Assembly: GCA_934045075.1 (NCBI GenBank)
Contig: OW203721.1
Coordinates: forward strand, 22,454,181-22,518,180
Source of the DNA: Yponomeuta sedellus
Taxonomy: Eukaryota > Arthropoda > Insecta > Lepidoptera > Yponomeutidae
Length of the DNA stretch: 64,000 nucleotides
Direction: 5' to 3'
Below, one piece after another: positions 38,827 to 50,854 of the stretch; the stretch's first letter is position 1, and each line of letters opens with the position of its first letter. The notes below the pieces were generated by a model. It did not search any database, was not told the origin of the DNA, and saw only the letters and a program-made list of their open reading frames with translations. The position numbers and the translations under genes are program-made.

Positions 38827-41800
38827 GTAGGTCGGTGTAGGTAGGTGTTGCACCTATCAGCTAAAGTTTCACGATGACGCCAATGAAGCCATCTTCTAAA
38901 ACCGGCTTATTGCACATAAAGCGAATGTTTTGTGCGAAGCGTTAATGCGTGGCATTACGTCAAAGTGGATTGAGCTGTGCACTTACGCGTAACGTAACTC
39001 TACAACAAACTGCCGCTGCCGATTGATTTCATCTCGTGTTGCTCCTTGGCACGGCCTAGCTGATTGAATGATCAGACTGAGGCCGATCTTATAAACAAAT
39101 ATAAAGAATAAAGAAATGTTATTCTGTATGCGAACAGGCTTACATGCTTTAGGTACGTAGTATGTGACAAAGTGTATGTTTATTAAGACACGTCGAAAAT
39201 CAAACTAGGTCACTCTGTACTATGATTTACGACGCCACCACTAATGTTAAATAGTCCGGCACACATAAATATTATGGGAAAAAACTATGGGCTTTGCATC
39301 TGCGTAATGATACGATGATATAATTTTTTTTTTAAAATTTGCCTTGCCCAGAACCTATACCATCCCGACAGCTTAGTTCGCCTAGCCCACAGGAAAGACA
39401 AATCAAAATGTGTGAAGCCAACCAAGCTTCTGGTTTTCACACGAGGTGGAGGAAATTTTATGCAAATTAAGATATCAAACAACCCAAATAAAATATCACT
39501 GTTGAAGACTCCGTGGATTAGTTTTATGATTTTGTATATTTTTCGTTTTATTTACTTTTCTCTCTCATATCACTCATTATGTAATATTCTTGTCACCATC
39601 CCATTGTCTGATAGTTTGCTATCCTATTGCTTTTTACGCGTTTTCCATTAGATTTCTTAATCATAGAGCCCATTCCGTTACAATCACTATTTTGTTTACC
39701 TTTCAGATCTAGAATCTAGTGATCATTTTAAATGGGTACTATAATGTTCAACTTATTAAAAAGCATAAATTCAACAGTAAATATTTTTTTTTTTACGATG
39801 ATTTTTTTATCGATACCCTAGCTTAGCTCTGGATTTCGCCTCGACTGACACCTAAAAAACGTAACGATTTCCTTTAAAATAATTAAAACTTGACTAGACG
39901 GCTGCGCCGGCCAGCTATTATAAAGGAGTATCATTACAGTACAAACAGAAAAATCAACATAGCATTGTGGGTACGTATAGCTTGGCAATTCAGTGAAACT
40001 TTGGCTTTGCCCTGCCCGAACTTGGCTCAACCCTGTGCGTATTTCTTTTTATTTACGCACTCAGGGCCACTACCACATCGACTGTACACGGGAGTTTTTC
40101 ACTTTGACATTTTCAGTGTCATTTTATTTGCGCCGAACCGCGTGACGTCAAAGCCGATACTTCCGTCGTCGAATTCATTTGTTATTCAGAAACTCTTCTG
40201 TAAACCAGTTCTATTTGTACGCTTTATTTTGAAACTGCCGTCGTCGCCTCCCCTGCGGATTACGCACAGCGCACCAATCACGGAATCTGGATATCATTAG
40301 ATATCCCGTCGCGATAGATTCTTGCAATTACACCATTCTACACAACGAGTGGTAGAAACTGCTTGTTTCTAGCGCAGGTCAGACTATAAATTGAGCGCTT
40401 CAACTAATAAGCCATATTGTTACCTTCGTCTTTATGAGGACACTCGCTACCCGAGAGGGTCATAATATTATACTTTGACCTAAAATTATGTCCCTCTAGT
40501 GGTCCCGACTATCGCACTGAGCTCCTGAGCTTGAAAGCCAGACCATGAAGATTTTTAGGGTTCCGTAGCCGTAATCAGCAAGCGAGACTTTATTGCTATG
40601 TACTTGTCATCTGTCTGACACATAAAGACCGTAATAACTACCCAGTTGAAATATACATGAAATATATATTGTTATGGAGGAATGTACCACAAATAATAAA
40701 AATACAAATAGTGAGAAATAAATTGGTTACTAAAACGTGATTAATAAACCTTCTTTTTCGTTTTGCTCTCATCTATCGTGAAACGATAATACATAGATAT
40801 TACACTTGTAGAAGTGTCAAACTTAATGTATATTTAGTGCGGCGCCTACAATTTAACATATTAGTTTAACAACATTAGTGGTAAAATTAGTAAGAAAAAA
40901 ATATTGTTTTTTATTACTTAGTCGAGGGAGAGTGTAGTATATTCCGAGTACTTTAAGGACAGCAACATTGTTACCTCACCTTATGCCTCTTCCCGTTTCT
41001 TGCCACGTACGTTCACTGTGTAACACAGATTGTCAAATTTAAAATATATAAAAGTATGTGTGTAAATAAACACAGTACCATTTTGGAGTATAAATTAATT
41101 ATACCTCAATAAAATAAATGTCTAGGCCATCGGGAGAAGTTGTGGGATGCGACTGCGAATTATAAACATCGAATTTATGAATAATAGAAAAGGCACTTCT
41201 GCTAATTATATTATGCGTATCTTTCTTTATCTTCGATCATATCATATTCGATCGTATTATTCGTATCTTTTTTTATTCTCGGTGCTTATACGTAAATATG
41301 CAACGTCGGTAATCAAAGTAATTAAGTTGATATTATAAATAATCACGAAGAAGTTGCTATTGTATAACTATATTATACTCGTATTTTTATACGTATATTT
41401 ATATTTGGTACGGAACCCTCGATGCGCAAGTGCGAGTAGCACTTACACAGTTTTTATTAATAGCACACTCATAAATTGCTAAGTTGCCCAGTATCGCAAT
41501 ACACGGTATATTTTAGCATAGTGTGAATTACGCTCTCAGGGAAATTGCAACCGAATTCAAGATAATATTCAACGGCCCAGGTCCTAGAGTCTAATACTTA
41601 CATAGTTTTTCAACACAAAGATATAAGCTCGACAATGGTTGCTACATGCCTTAATTTGGTAGTCTACAATAGCAGTACAATGTCATTCCATGGGTATAAA
41701 TAGCGCAAATTAAATAGGCATCTCTCACGAAAAAGAAGAAGAAGGCGCCTAGTTAAGTAGCGCGGGTTATAACCAATGGTATACCATTGCAATGCGAATG

Positions 41801-42396
41801 GTTACCAGACTACCGATAGTGCGAATGAAAAAACCATTACCGGACTAATATGACTCTACTGAACAAGTATGCATTTTAGAGACTCGCCCCCCAGCGTTCA
41901 CAAAGACGCACTCAGCGTAAAATGACAAACGATTATTAAGTACCAAGGCGCCTTTTTGTTTCGCGACCCGCCAACAGAAGAACTGCGAATGTAAATATTT
42001 GACCAATGAAAATTGTGGACTTGGTCGGTGTATTTTGGTTCCATCGGGAATGTCAATTTGCACAAGGATATTAAGTACGTCAATTTTAATTTTCTGACTC
42101 ACTGAATTGCGTTGTACCTTTGCATCGAAGCATAAATTTCGGTGATGAGTGATGAGAGCGGTCTAGATGTGGAACATATTTATGAGGCGTAGTTTGTGTG
42201 ATAATTCGATAGTATAAATTATTCTAATTTTATTTGTAATATACGCAAATCCTGAATCAACCCAGTGTGAGTTTGCGGTGGAAATTTTGTTCTGGAAGAT
42301 TTGTTTTCATATTTACGCGTTTCGAAATATCAGCGTTTACACAATTTTATTAAATAGGCTCATCTATACTCTATATCTACATCTATACTCACTTGC
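38827..42396. other. Gene-free intron with small repeat scraps
   Basis: 39344-39440 is an antisense family C SINE fragment (GACAGCTTAGTTCGCCTAGC). 40555-40580 and 41405-41450 (GGTACGGAACCCTCGATGCG) match a very common lepidopteran repeat end. The rest is AT-rich with no coding signal; open frames such as 39890-40300 show no domain or codon bias. Confidence 0.45.
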
Positions 42397-42645
42397 TGTG
42401 TGTTGTCGGCCTAGAGAATAGCACCAACCCAATTCTTCCCGCGGTTGTCGTAAAAGGCGACTAAGGGACACAAACCGGGGGGTGGGCAGCAGCGCCCCCT
42501 GCAGTACAATTCCACCGAACTGCGATCCCCAACCCGCATGCCCAGCGTGGGGATTAAAGGCATTACCCCTATGATAGCACAACGTGGCGCTCTTTAGGGG
42601 AGGGTTATGTCCAGCAGTGGACTAGTATAGCCTGATGACGACTAT
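42397..42645 (+). mobile_element. LINE 3' end, family E copy 2
   Basis: Close match to 20315-20563 across its whole length, ending GTCCAGCAGTGGACTAGTA and TGATGACGAC. The minus-strand open frame at 42364-42582 is a shadow of it. Confidence 0.72.
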
Positions 42646-43492
42646 ACTCAGAAGAAAAAACAGTTCATTCCTTTTTTTTATTATTTAATAGGTAAGCCAA
42701 CGGCCCTCTTAAAAAAACACTTTTGCTTAGTTAGGGAATAATAGTTTCAGCCTTATAAGGTTGCCAATTAAAGGCTCACACAACAATCATAATTAGGTCT
42801 AGTACCTAGTAGTTAAACATGTGATAAACATAACATTATTATGATAAGATTTTAAGATAAGATAATTTTTTAGTGAATTAATTTTACAAGATACACGGAC
42901 CAGTATTAGGTAGGTACATATCTATTATTATGGCATAGTTGGTGTAGAATGGTACTCACAGTAGGCAAAAAACCTGTGTTGTTAATAAGTACCAGCCATT
43001 CTCCCGAGTGTGCAACTAATTTAAGAAAACAAATGTGGGTATCTTGACGCGTGCCGCGTGAGCGCATCAACAAGATACGTTTAATTTATTCTATGGTAGT
43101 AAGCCTTATCTGCCAAATAGCGCAGTACAAGACAGGTAAACCGCGAATTAAAACTCAATTTTAAAACCTGGTTACAGTTATTATTTCGAAGTTATTAAGG
43201 GCCACTTTCTGAGTTCAGAAGTTCGCTAACTAAATACTTAACTATATTGTCTCTTCGAATTTCTCAACAAACAGCTTGATAGAAGGTTACATAAGTATTT
43301 ACTTAGTGAAATTCTCGTGTATGTCTTGAAGCTGTTGGTTTCCCAAGTATTATTAAATAAATAAATAAATTTGTGGCTAGAGACTTATTTAAAAACTTGC
43401 TACTATATAATTACTCTATTAGATGGATTTACTTTTACCAAAATATTAAAAAAATACTTTTTTATTTTCATGTAGCCTCCACAATTATGGGT
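42646..43492. other. Intron, nothing recognised
   Basis: AT-rich sequence with no shared repeat apart from a short AAATAAATAAAT run before 43370. No coding signal. Confidence 0.5.
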
Positions 43493-43705
43493 GTCCCACT
43501 AGAGGGCTACGGTCTGCCCCCTTTGAGACCAAGATTTTCGGTCAATTGCCACCTCTGATCACCCCAGCAAGAATTTGTCGAGATCATCCCGCCATCGTAC
43601 TCTGGCCGCCCCAGCCTGCGATGGCCGCCGCGTGGTATCCACTCGGGGGCAAGTCTCGCCCACCTATTCGGGTGCATGCGGCTTACGCTTATGACGCGAT
43701 ATGAA
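43493..43705 (-). pseudogene. RTE-like RT C-terminal fragment
   Basis: Minus strand reads SRMHPNRWARLAPEWIPRGG, HRRLGRP, then a frameshift, with the LGLKGGRP-type end in another frame. Homologous to 60165-60791 (SRMHPNKWAKLATEWVP). Truncated and frameshifted. Confidence 0.75.
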
Positions 43706-43984
43706 ATCGCCACGCTCGTGCAATCGTCATTGTATTACAATGCATTAACAGACTCTAAGGCGTGTTCCCGTCTTGTTCTTACCTAACCCGAGGTTAGCTT
43801 GAAGAAAATATTTATTGTCTGTAGTTTTGAACTAAATTATATTTTAAATGTCCATAATACTGTACTACGCCTATCTAGCTAACTCAGACTCAGGCACTAA
43901 ATATATAGTGTTAATGTATTGTAGTACAATGAAAATTGCAAGAACGCGGTGATTTTAGTTCATTGCTTTAAGTCTAGCCTGCAC

Positions 43985-44212
43985 ACGCATCGTGAGGAAA
44001 CCCGCCGCTTGGTTGGCTCCGCATGTAATAAGTAGTCTTTCCTGTGGGCTTGTCCAACTAAGCTGTCAGGATGGTATAGGTGCTGGGCAAGCCTACACCA
44101 TCCAAAGCTATATCCCAGGCACTGCAGCATCTGAATGGTCCCTTCACCCATCTAGTGTGTGTGAAGATGCCACTAGACGCTGCATAAATCATCTCATTAC
44201 GTACCTGCAAAG
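43985..44212 (+). mobile_element. tRNA-SINE family C, headless copy
   Basis: Starts at GCATCGTGAGGAAACCC and is colinear with 9895-10115 (GGTATAGGTGCTGGGCAAGC). More diverged than the 34352 copy. The intron to 44800 shows only a near-duplicate 45-bp stretch (AAAGCGCGCCTCACGAGATA at 44564 and again near 44668). Confidence 0.78.
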
Positions 44213-44826
44213 ACACACGTACCAAGGCGCCATTGGTATGAAAAACATTTCACATTTAACAAACATTTATTTGTCATTATAGTGTAATGCAGTAACATAA
44301 TTAAGGTTCAGTTCTGCCCGACGCCTTTGAAACGCTCTCCGGAACTGCTGTGACAGCTGGAAACTTCATATTGAGTCTGTAACTGCTACAAAGCTATTTA
44401 GCAAGGAAACCACAGTGTTTGCACCGCTTGTTTGAAAAGCAGCTCTTTGCCTGACAGTCAGTAATTCCTCCGGCTGTCGCGGAACAGTTCTGGGGCTAAT
44501 AGAAAATCGAGAAATGAGACGAACGGTATTAATTGTTAGAATAAAGTTTAAAAAGATCCTTTAAAGCGCGCCTCACGAGATAGATAGTTCTGGGGCTGTT
44601 AATAGAAAATCGATAAATTAGATTTTAAAAGTTTAATCTAATGATTAAACTTTTAAAAAAAATCCTTTAAAGCGCGTCTCACGAGATAGATACACACAAG
44701 CAATCGTGATAGATTTTACGTTACTAACGTCGTAACAGTACCTAAAAACTTACCGGTTTTTAAGAAGACACCAAATGAAGTTTCACCTTGCTCTGCCGAC
44801 TCGGATCCATGCAATCACTTATAATA

Positions 44827-44877
44827 AGTAAACACTTCAATAATTGAAGTAAACACTTCAATAATTGAAGTGTTTAC
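44827..44877. repeat. Tandem/palindromic 21-22-mer
   Basis: GTAAACACTTCAATAATTGAA occurs twice head-to-tail, then its reverse complement follows. The result is a short cruciform-capable block. Confidence 0.85.
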
Positions 44878-45014
44878 GTATAATATAACGTTATATTGAA
44901 ATAGAATTCCATGAAATCACATTGTTTTATAAAGTGTATATTTCAATAAAACGACTTATCAAGATTGTTTACAATTTTTTAAGTACCTAAACAAATGGAC
45001 TATACATATACATC

Positions 45015-45075
45015 AAATAAACTCACGCCTGGACCCCAATGAGGTAGGCAGAGACCAGGGTTTGCTATCTGGAGA
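45015..45075 (-). mobile_element. RTE-like LINE 3' scrap
   Basis: ACTCACGCCTGGACCCC and GAGGTAGGCAGAGACCAGGG are the reverse complement of the 3' end seen at 23330-23370. Confidence 0.55.
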
Positions 45076-45421
45076 TCTGTCACACAGTACGAGTATCTAT
45101 CCTAGTATGGACTCCAACCTCTCACATAGGTATAAGTATATATATTACTCAAATAGTACATATTTTTGTGTTGCGGTATCTCTGTGAGAAGTAAATAAAT
45201 AAATTAAAGATAACATAATATAATGCTTTATAATACGCAAACTTGGGTGAATTTAACACTTAAACACAAAAAACATTTGCATCAAGACAATGCATAATGA
45301 CACCTCATTAAACCAACTACATAACACTTGCCTACAAAAGCACTACATAGTTAGAGATATAAAGATGCCAGTGTTACTAGTTTTATAACATCAATATTCG
45401 ATGAAAAGTTCGAATGAGCTC

Positions 45422-45680
45422 AATAGCATTAAGATGTGAAAATTACTTAAAATCCGCCAAAAATCCAACAAGCACCATGCGGTTAGTTAATGCACCGCCC
45501 TCCCTCCCACTTTTTCAAGCAGAAGCAAGACACGAACACACCACCACCGACACCAATACTTGTGTGAGAAAATACGTAATTTGAAAATACGGGAGGCAGG
45601 TCGGTGCATTAACCAACCGCATGGTGCTTGTGGGATTTTTAGCGGAATTTACAAAGTAATTTTCACTTTTTAATGCTATT
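45422..45680. mobile_element. Foldback MITE, about 259 bp
   Basis: Arms of about 80-90 bp (45422-45510 and 45589-45680) are imperfect reverse complements, starting AATAGCATTAA and ending TTAATGCTATT. Both arms contain CAAGCACCATGCGGTT or its complement. The central 80 bp is unique. No ORF and no convincing target duplication. Confidence 0.85.
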
Positions 45681-45762
45681 ATAGATTTTCACAAAGTAAC
45701 GCATGATTCCATACAATATATGAACTCAATAATTAAATGGTATAAATACTTACTTCGATGAT

Positions 45763-46096
45763 CGATAACAACCCTTGTATGTCCCCAGTGCTGGGGCACG
45801 GGTCTCTTCCTGCATCGCCTGCAAAGTTAGGCCATTCTCCACCACGGGGGCCAAGTCCGGGTTGGTAGAGAATTATAAGACAGTGACGGGCCTTACTGTC
45901 ACAAGTTATCAAGACTGCTATGACGTGACAGCCGGCACCAACGGCTTAACGTGCCTTGCCAAGCACGGAAGCGCTCAGAGAAATGCCACTAGCGGAGGTC
46001 ACGCGACGGTCACCCATCTTGCACCTTACCGCGCCTGTTGTTGCTTAACACAGGTGATTGAATCCTATCACTCGGTTCAACTAGACCATGAGCGGT
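45763..46096 (-). mobile_element. 5S-derived SINE, copy A9
   Basis: Antisense copy with a deletion of about 35 bp around ATCAAGACTGC, where other copies read CGCCCATAAGGCCTC. The open frame inside it is not a gene. Confidence 0.86.
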
Positions 46097-46223
46097 TACT
46101 ATGATTACTTACGTGGCACGATTCTGACATAGCTTTTTCGTTTCATCAACATTCATCAGTCGTTGCAGGCACGCACGCCGGATTCTTGTACAAACTTTTC
46201 ACAAGGCTCTTATTTATTTTTGA

Positions 46224-46575
46224 CTAGCTACTGCCTACGATTTCGTTCGCGACGAAATTTTGACATGTATTTTTCCGGGATAAAAAGTAGCCTTTGTGAC
46301 TACAGACTACAATCTCTCTTCGCAGAATTTCCCAATCCGCTCAGCCGTTCTGGCGCGATTGAGTATCAAATATCCATACATACATACAAATTTTATATAA
46401 CATAACATAACCTCACGCCTGTATCCCAGAGGCGTAGGCAGAGAACAAGGACTGCCACTTGACTTTTTATCTTCCCCTTTGCTAATACATCCCCTATTTA
46501 GTCGACGTATGTCCGCCTGGGACGTCCCTTACCGGCCCATACATACAAACTTTTACATTTATAGTATTAGTAGGA
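46224..46575 (-). mobile_element. Helitron-like element split by a LINE fragment
   Basis: On the + strand it begins CTAGCTACTGCC, the reverse complement of a Helitron 3' end, and finishes TTTATAGTATTAGTAGGA. The body AGTAGCCTTTGTGACTACAG is the widespread lepidopteran form. It is interrupted at 46391-46537. Confidence 0.7.
46391..46537 (-). mobile_element. RTE-like LINE 3' insertion nested in the Helitron
   Basis: Antisense 3' fragment with tail TTATATAACATAACATAAC at its left. A perfect 12-bp duplication CATACATACAAA flanks it (46379-46390 and 46538-46549), proving a clean retrotransposition event. A related scrap precedes the Helitron at 46135-46180. Confidence 0.82.
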
Positions 46576-46594
46576 AGTAAGATTAGATTAGTAC

Positions 46595-46959
46595 AAAGCG
46601 CCCGTGGCCTAGTTGAACCAAGTGATTGTAATCATTCACTTGGGTTAAGCAACAGCAGGCGTAGTGAGGTAGTGGATGGGTGACCAACTCGTGACTACCG
46701 CTAGGAGCATTTTTCTTAGCACTTCCGCGCTTAGCAAAGCACGTTAAGCCATTGGTGCCGGCTGTCATGGAATGGCAGTAGTTAAGCCATGTCAGTGGCC
46801 TTATGGGCGGCTTAATACCTTCGGACAGTAAGGCCTGCCACTGTCCTACAATCCTCCACCAACTTGGAGTTTAACCCCCGTGGTGGAGTATGGCCTAACC
46901 TCCCAGCGTTGCAGGAAGAGACCCGTGCCCCAGCAGTGGGAACATACCAAGGGTTGCAT
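46595..46959 (+). mobile_element. 5S-derived SINE, copy A10
   Basis: Full-length sense copy and the clearest 5S-like head: TGGGTTAAGCAACAGCAGGC (A-box block) and GTGGATGGGTGACC (C-box block). Ends GTGCCCCAGCAGTGGGAACA. Confidence 0.92.
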
Positions 46960-47519
46960 CATATGAAAATAAACGTATTGTGTTAGCATCTACTCGTAAG
47001 TAATTGCCTTAACTCCTGCTCTAAATTACAACCACAGAGCTGGAGAGTGTAACTTGTAACTTATAGAGTAACTTGGATCATACTCTACTGTAGGGCAAAC
47101 AAAGGCTTGATGTCATATCATCAAGATTAGTTTATAAATTTTTATCCTCTGCAAGTGTGGGCCACACTGAAAGGGCGTGGGGCGAGGTAGCTGAAAGGAC
47201 GCGACTGTGATTCGGTCGGTGACTCTACAGTCTATTTATTCTTACTTATCCATTTTAGTAAACAACATTCTACCCGTAATTTATGATTTTTTAGTCCAAA
47301 TCTGCCATACTACCATAAATGAAGTAATCGGGGAGACTATTTTAGACAACACGCTGCCAATTTTGTAAAGAAAGTTTATGAACTCGCGAGAAAATTATGT
47401 ACTTTTGGCATCAAATATCAATTTTGAGGTTAGAATCTTGTTTACTACATTGGACAAGTAAGGATAAATAGACTATACAATATGCCGGTCGGTAGCATTT
47501 CATTCCCTGTCGCCCGCCT
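46960..47519. other. Intron, nothing recognised
   Basis: No shared repeat or coding signal. A short GC-rich patch near 47160-47220 precedes AT-rich sequence. Confidence 0.45.
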
Positions 47520-47775
47520 ACCCGGAAGCGGTGCTAGCCGGGCGGTAGAACGCCGGGTTCTCAATCGGAAGGCGTGGGTTCGAATCCCGGCATGGCCCAA
47601 CGACTTTATTTTCTCAGCTATGTTTTTTTGGGAAGTTTTAGTAGCAATACCACTCGCTGACGGCGAAGGAAAACATCGGAAAACCCTAGTGTCTGAAGTG
47701 TTAACGTACCCCAGCGTTTGCTACGTACAGTTGCCCAACTATGGGGCTAAGTGCGGAAATCTTAGGTCTAACTAA
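47520..47775 (+). mobile_element. tRNA-SINE family C3, copy 1
   Basis: The tRNA-like head has B-box GGTTCGAATCCCGGC (about 47578), then AATACCACTCGCTGACGG, GGAAAACATC and AAGTGTTAACGTACC. Colinear with 58788-59070. The overlapping 97-codon frame is a shadow. Confidence 0.75.
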
Positions 47776-48334
47776 CTGTATCGCCCACGTTTTAGAACCC
47801 TCTTATACTCGTAGTGAAGTATAAGTCGCGTTTTCACAGTCTTAGTACGCTCGGAACGAATGCGCCAACCGAGTAAACTAATGCTTCTGATTGGACGGTT
47901 TTCGCGACAACACCAAAATAAACAATCAGAGGCATTAGTTAACTCGGATGGCGCACTCGGACCGAGCGCACTGAGAACTTGAAAACCTGGCTTTATATCC
48001 ATGAAGCGATAAGTGCTCAACGTTACCGTGTAAGCAAATGATCGGATGGTTGACAGCACAGATGAATAAGAACAATAATTCAACTGGCCGCAAATAGAAC
48101 GGTTCAATTTAAAAGCTTTATCAACTACCTATTGCCTCATTTCTTTGACCTCACCCGGCGCAGTGACGTTGCCAACGAAAATAGACGACTCCAGTCGTAT
48201 CCACGAACGTGATGTGGCTAAAAATTACGACTGACATAAAGGTCATTGTCTCGGAGTGACCAAGATGTTATGCTATTTCAGCCACCAACATTTACTATCA
48301 AGCTTTGATCGTCCCATATTTTTACTTTAGTATC
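47776..48334. other. Intron with opposed near-repeats
   Basis: CTTAGTACGCTCGGAACGAATGC near 47845 and GGCGCACTCGGACCGAGCGC near 47950 are related in inverted orientation, with CTAATGCTTCTGATTGG and AATCAGAGGCATTAG between them. This is probably a degraded foldback element, 47835-47990. Confidence 0.4.
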
Positions 48335-48412
48335 GGCCGCCTCATTCGTCTAGCGCGATCACGCCCGATTGCCATGCCGGTGGTCGTGAGTTCGACTCGC
48401 ACTTGGAGCTGC
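48335..48412 (+). mobile_element. tRNA-like pseudogene or SINE head
   Basis: CCTCATTCGTCTAGCGCGAT (D-arm) and GTGAGTTCGACTCGCAC (perfect T-arm/B-box type) in the right order and spacing. The acceptor stem is weak. No family tail recognised. Confidence 0.5.
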
Positions 48413-48841
48413 CGTACTTTTGTACCAATGAACTCAGTCTGAAAGTAAAAATAATTTTATTTACGACTAATTTTGCAACAACAATAAATAATAAGTTCTC
48501 TTTCATTCACACGTTTGTGGCAAAAAGGAACGAGCGCAGCTTTATTGCCGGGTCTGCATTCGTAGTCGCAGCGCTTGTTGTTAGCCCGTCCCTTTTATTA
48601 CTATTTAAACTTTAGCACACTGAAGCAATGAAAAATTTATGCTAGCCAGGCTTTATTAAGGGTTAATCTAAAATTACATCGAATTTAATCGATTAAATCG
48701 AATATAATCTCAAGGAGGTTATGAAGGGGCGGTCCGGAGCTGAGTAGCGCCACCTCCGGCTTTTTAGAGGACACCTGTCCTCAGTCTGAAGTTAAAAACC
48801 TTAGGTTGGAAATTGTGTTAATTAACTCAATTTAATTAAAG

Positions 48842-49145
48842 CGGCCGTAGCCCAGTGGATAGAACAATGGACTTCGAAGTGTGAGACCCAGGTTCGATTC
48901 CCATTGTGGGCATCTTTCAATGACGTTGTTTTCTAAATTATGTACATTTGTGAAGTCATAGTAGCAATACCACTCGCTAACCGTGAAGGAAAAAACATCG
49001 TGAGGAAACCGGTGCGTCTGAAGTGTCTAAACACCTCAACGCTTGAAATTGCCAATCCGCGGTGGGCACGCGTAGTAATTACGCCCATACTCTCTCTCAG
49101 AGAGAAGACGTGTGCCCTGCAGTGGGTCGTTTGTAGGCTACACAA
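48842..49145 (+). mobile_element. tRNA-SINE family C2, full-length
   Basis: Head GCGGCCGTAGCCCAGTGGAT with B-box GGTTCGATTCCC. Body AATACCACTCGCTAACCG, CATCGTGAGGAAACC, CCGCGGTGGGCACGCG and CTCTCTCTCAGAGAGAAG. Ends GTGCCCTGCAGTGGGTCGTT. Open frames on both strands across it are artefacts. Confidence 0.82.
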
Positions 49146-49697
49146 AAATAAAAATGAAAGTTGAAAATGGATATCTTGTTAAACGCAGTCTTAAACCGTC
49201 TTGTAACTGTTTGGTAAAGCTGAAAACCGAAATAACATTCCTGGTGTTTTAAATGGTTTCTTATTACTATTTTTAAACGGGCCAGAACGTCAATGTTTTT
49301 TCACTTATTTTTGCAAGAACCGGAAAAACCTCTCGTTACGGAGTTACTCGTCGGAATTAGTTCATTTTTCATTTTCCCAGCAACATTTCTCTAGAGGCCA
49401 CCCGAAGAATATCAAGAAACACGGCTTTAGTTTCTACAAGAATGATTGTTACAAGCTCCCGCGACACTGAAGTGTATTTTATTAAGTCCAACAAACCAAC
49501 AAAGTTACCTGCAGCAGTACAATAAAGTGTGCAGTCAACACAAGGTCATTGTCCAAATGTAAAAGTAATATTTCAAAAATATTCCATTATAAATAAAAGT
49601 TTTCCCATATTCATTAAAGGTTAGTTGGTTATATTAATTATAGGATATAAGATACCCAATACTGTCTGACGCTTTAGCTCAGTGTCAAGTACTACCA
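49146..49697. other. Intron, nothing recognised
   Basis: No shared repeat and no coding signal up to the LINE relic. Confidence 0.45.
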
Positions 49698-50190
49698 ATG
49701 AAATTGCAGAAGAGAGCGATCCGATTCATTTATAAGCTAGACAGTAGAGATTCGCTAAGAGATTTCTTTAAAGAAACGAACATCCTGATAGTTGCCAGTC
49801 AGTATATCTATGAAAACATTATGTACGTCTGGAAAAATAAAAGTAACTTTAAAACTTTAGGTAGCCAACACAATGTAAATATACTAGGAATAAACGTAAA
49901 CTTTTGTTCCCACTATTTAGGCTGGTTAACACATCCTTCATGGATCATTGTATACGCTTCTATAATAAAATCTAATGTTTGAAATGTTTTTATGTCTGAC
50001 CGAGATCCATATACTAAGTAATGGATACAAAATAATACATGTCACAGATTGATTCACAAAATTCCAACTTAAACTTAAAAATATTAAGCTTGCCTGAAAC
50101 GCGGTTCCAACAATGTGTTAAGTACACTTTGTGCCAAAAGGGCTACTATGACATAAAGGATTATTTAGATGACAATGATGTCTGGAATTA
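49698..50190 (+). pseudogene. LINE ORF2 C-terminal relic, same group as 12672-15446
   Basis: LQKRAIRFIYKLDSRDSLRD, FFKETNIL and QYIYENIMYVWKN match the ORF2 segment LQKRAVRAIYNLPTRQSLRD onward. After frameshifts and deletion, LPETRFQQCVKYTLCQKGYY and DIKDYLDDNDVWN end at TAA 50188-50190, mirroring the ORF2 end. 5'-truncated and broken. Its 3' UTR (to about 50570, AAGTAAATAAATATTTTT) differs from the intact element, so this is a sister family. Confidence 0.88.
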
Positions 50191-50854
50191 AAGCCAGTAC
50201 AATGCATGAGTTCTATGTTTTATACTAATTATATAAACTCTGTTAATTAAGGACTTTGAAAAAACTAAGTTTGGAGTTTTTTTTTCATTGTTCTCTCTAC
50301 TTTTCTGATCTATATCTGATCTACTTATTAAATTGAGAAATGGAGTTTAAATTGTAACGTTCACTAAGCAGCAGTCTGCGATACTTTGAATAATACCTTT
50401 TAATTATATTTAATTTCAACAGTATTAACATAAATTACATATATTATGTAATGTTTTGCTTACCTACAATTGGCTAACATACTAGAATATACCCTAAGCC
50501 CTGTCATGTAATACGTGTGTGTTACCTGTTGGTGTGGCTTAAGTAAATAAATATTTTTTTCATAATAATACATAATTCATTTATTGATCTGTGAGTTACA
50601 AGTAGTACATAAAGATGTTATAAGTTTAAAAAGTTGAGTTGCTATGTGCTCTACCTAAATAGGCATACAAATCATGTCCAATTAGATTATAATTAATATT
50701 TTGTTGCCAAATCGATCAAAACATCACTGATTAGTGAGCTAGTATGTAGAAGTTGACGTGGTGTCATCTATACATTTATTGAAGGCCTCTATTTCAATTT
50801 TACCTCCCGGCCGGATTTCATTGAGGATGAGCATTCCGTTTTATTTTCTGTTCA

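Noticed and set aside
48720..48790. GC-rich hairpin followed by T-run (CCGGAG, CTCCGGCTTTTT), like a bacterial terminator
   Set aside because: Eukaryotic intron context with no transcript to terminate; probably chance or part of an unrecognised repeat.
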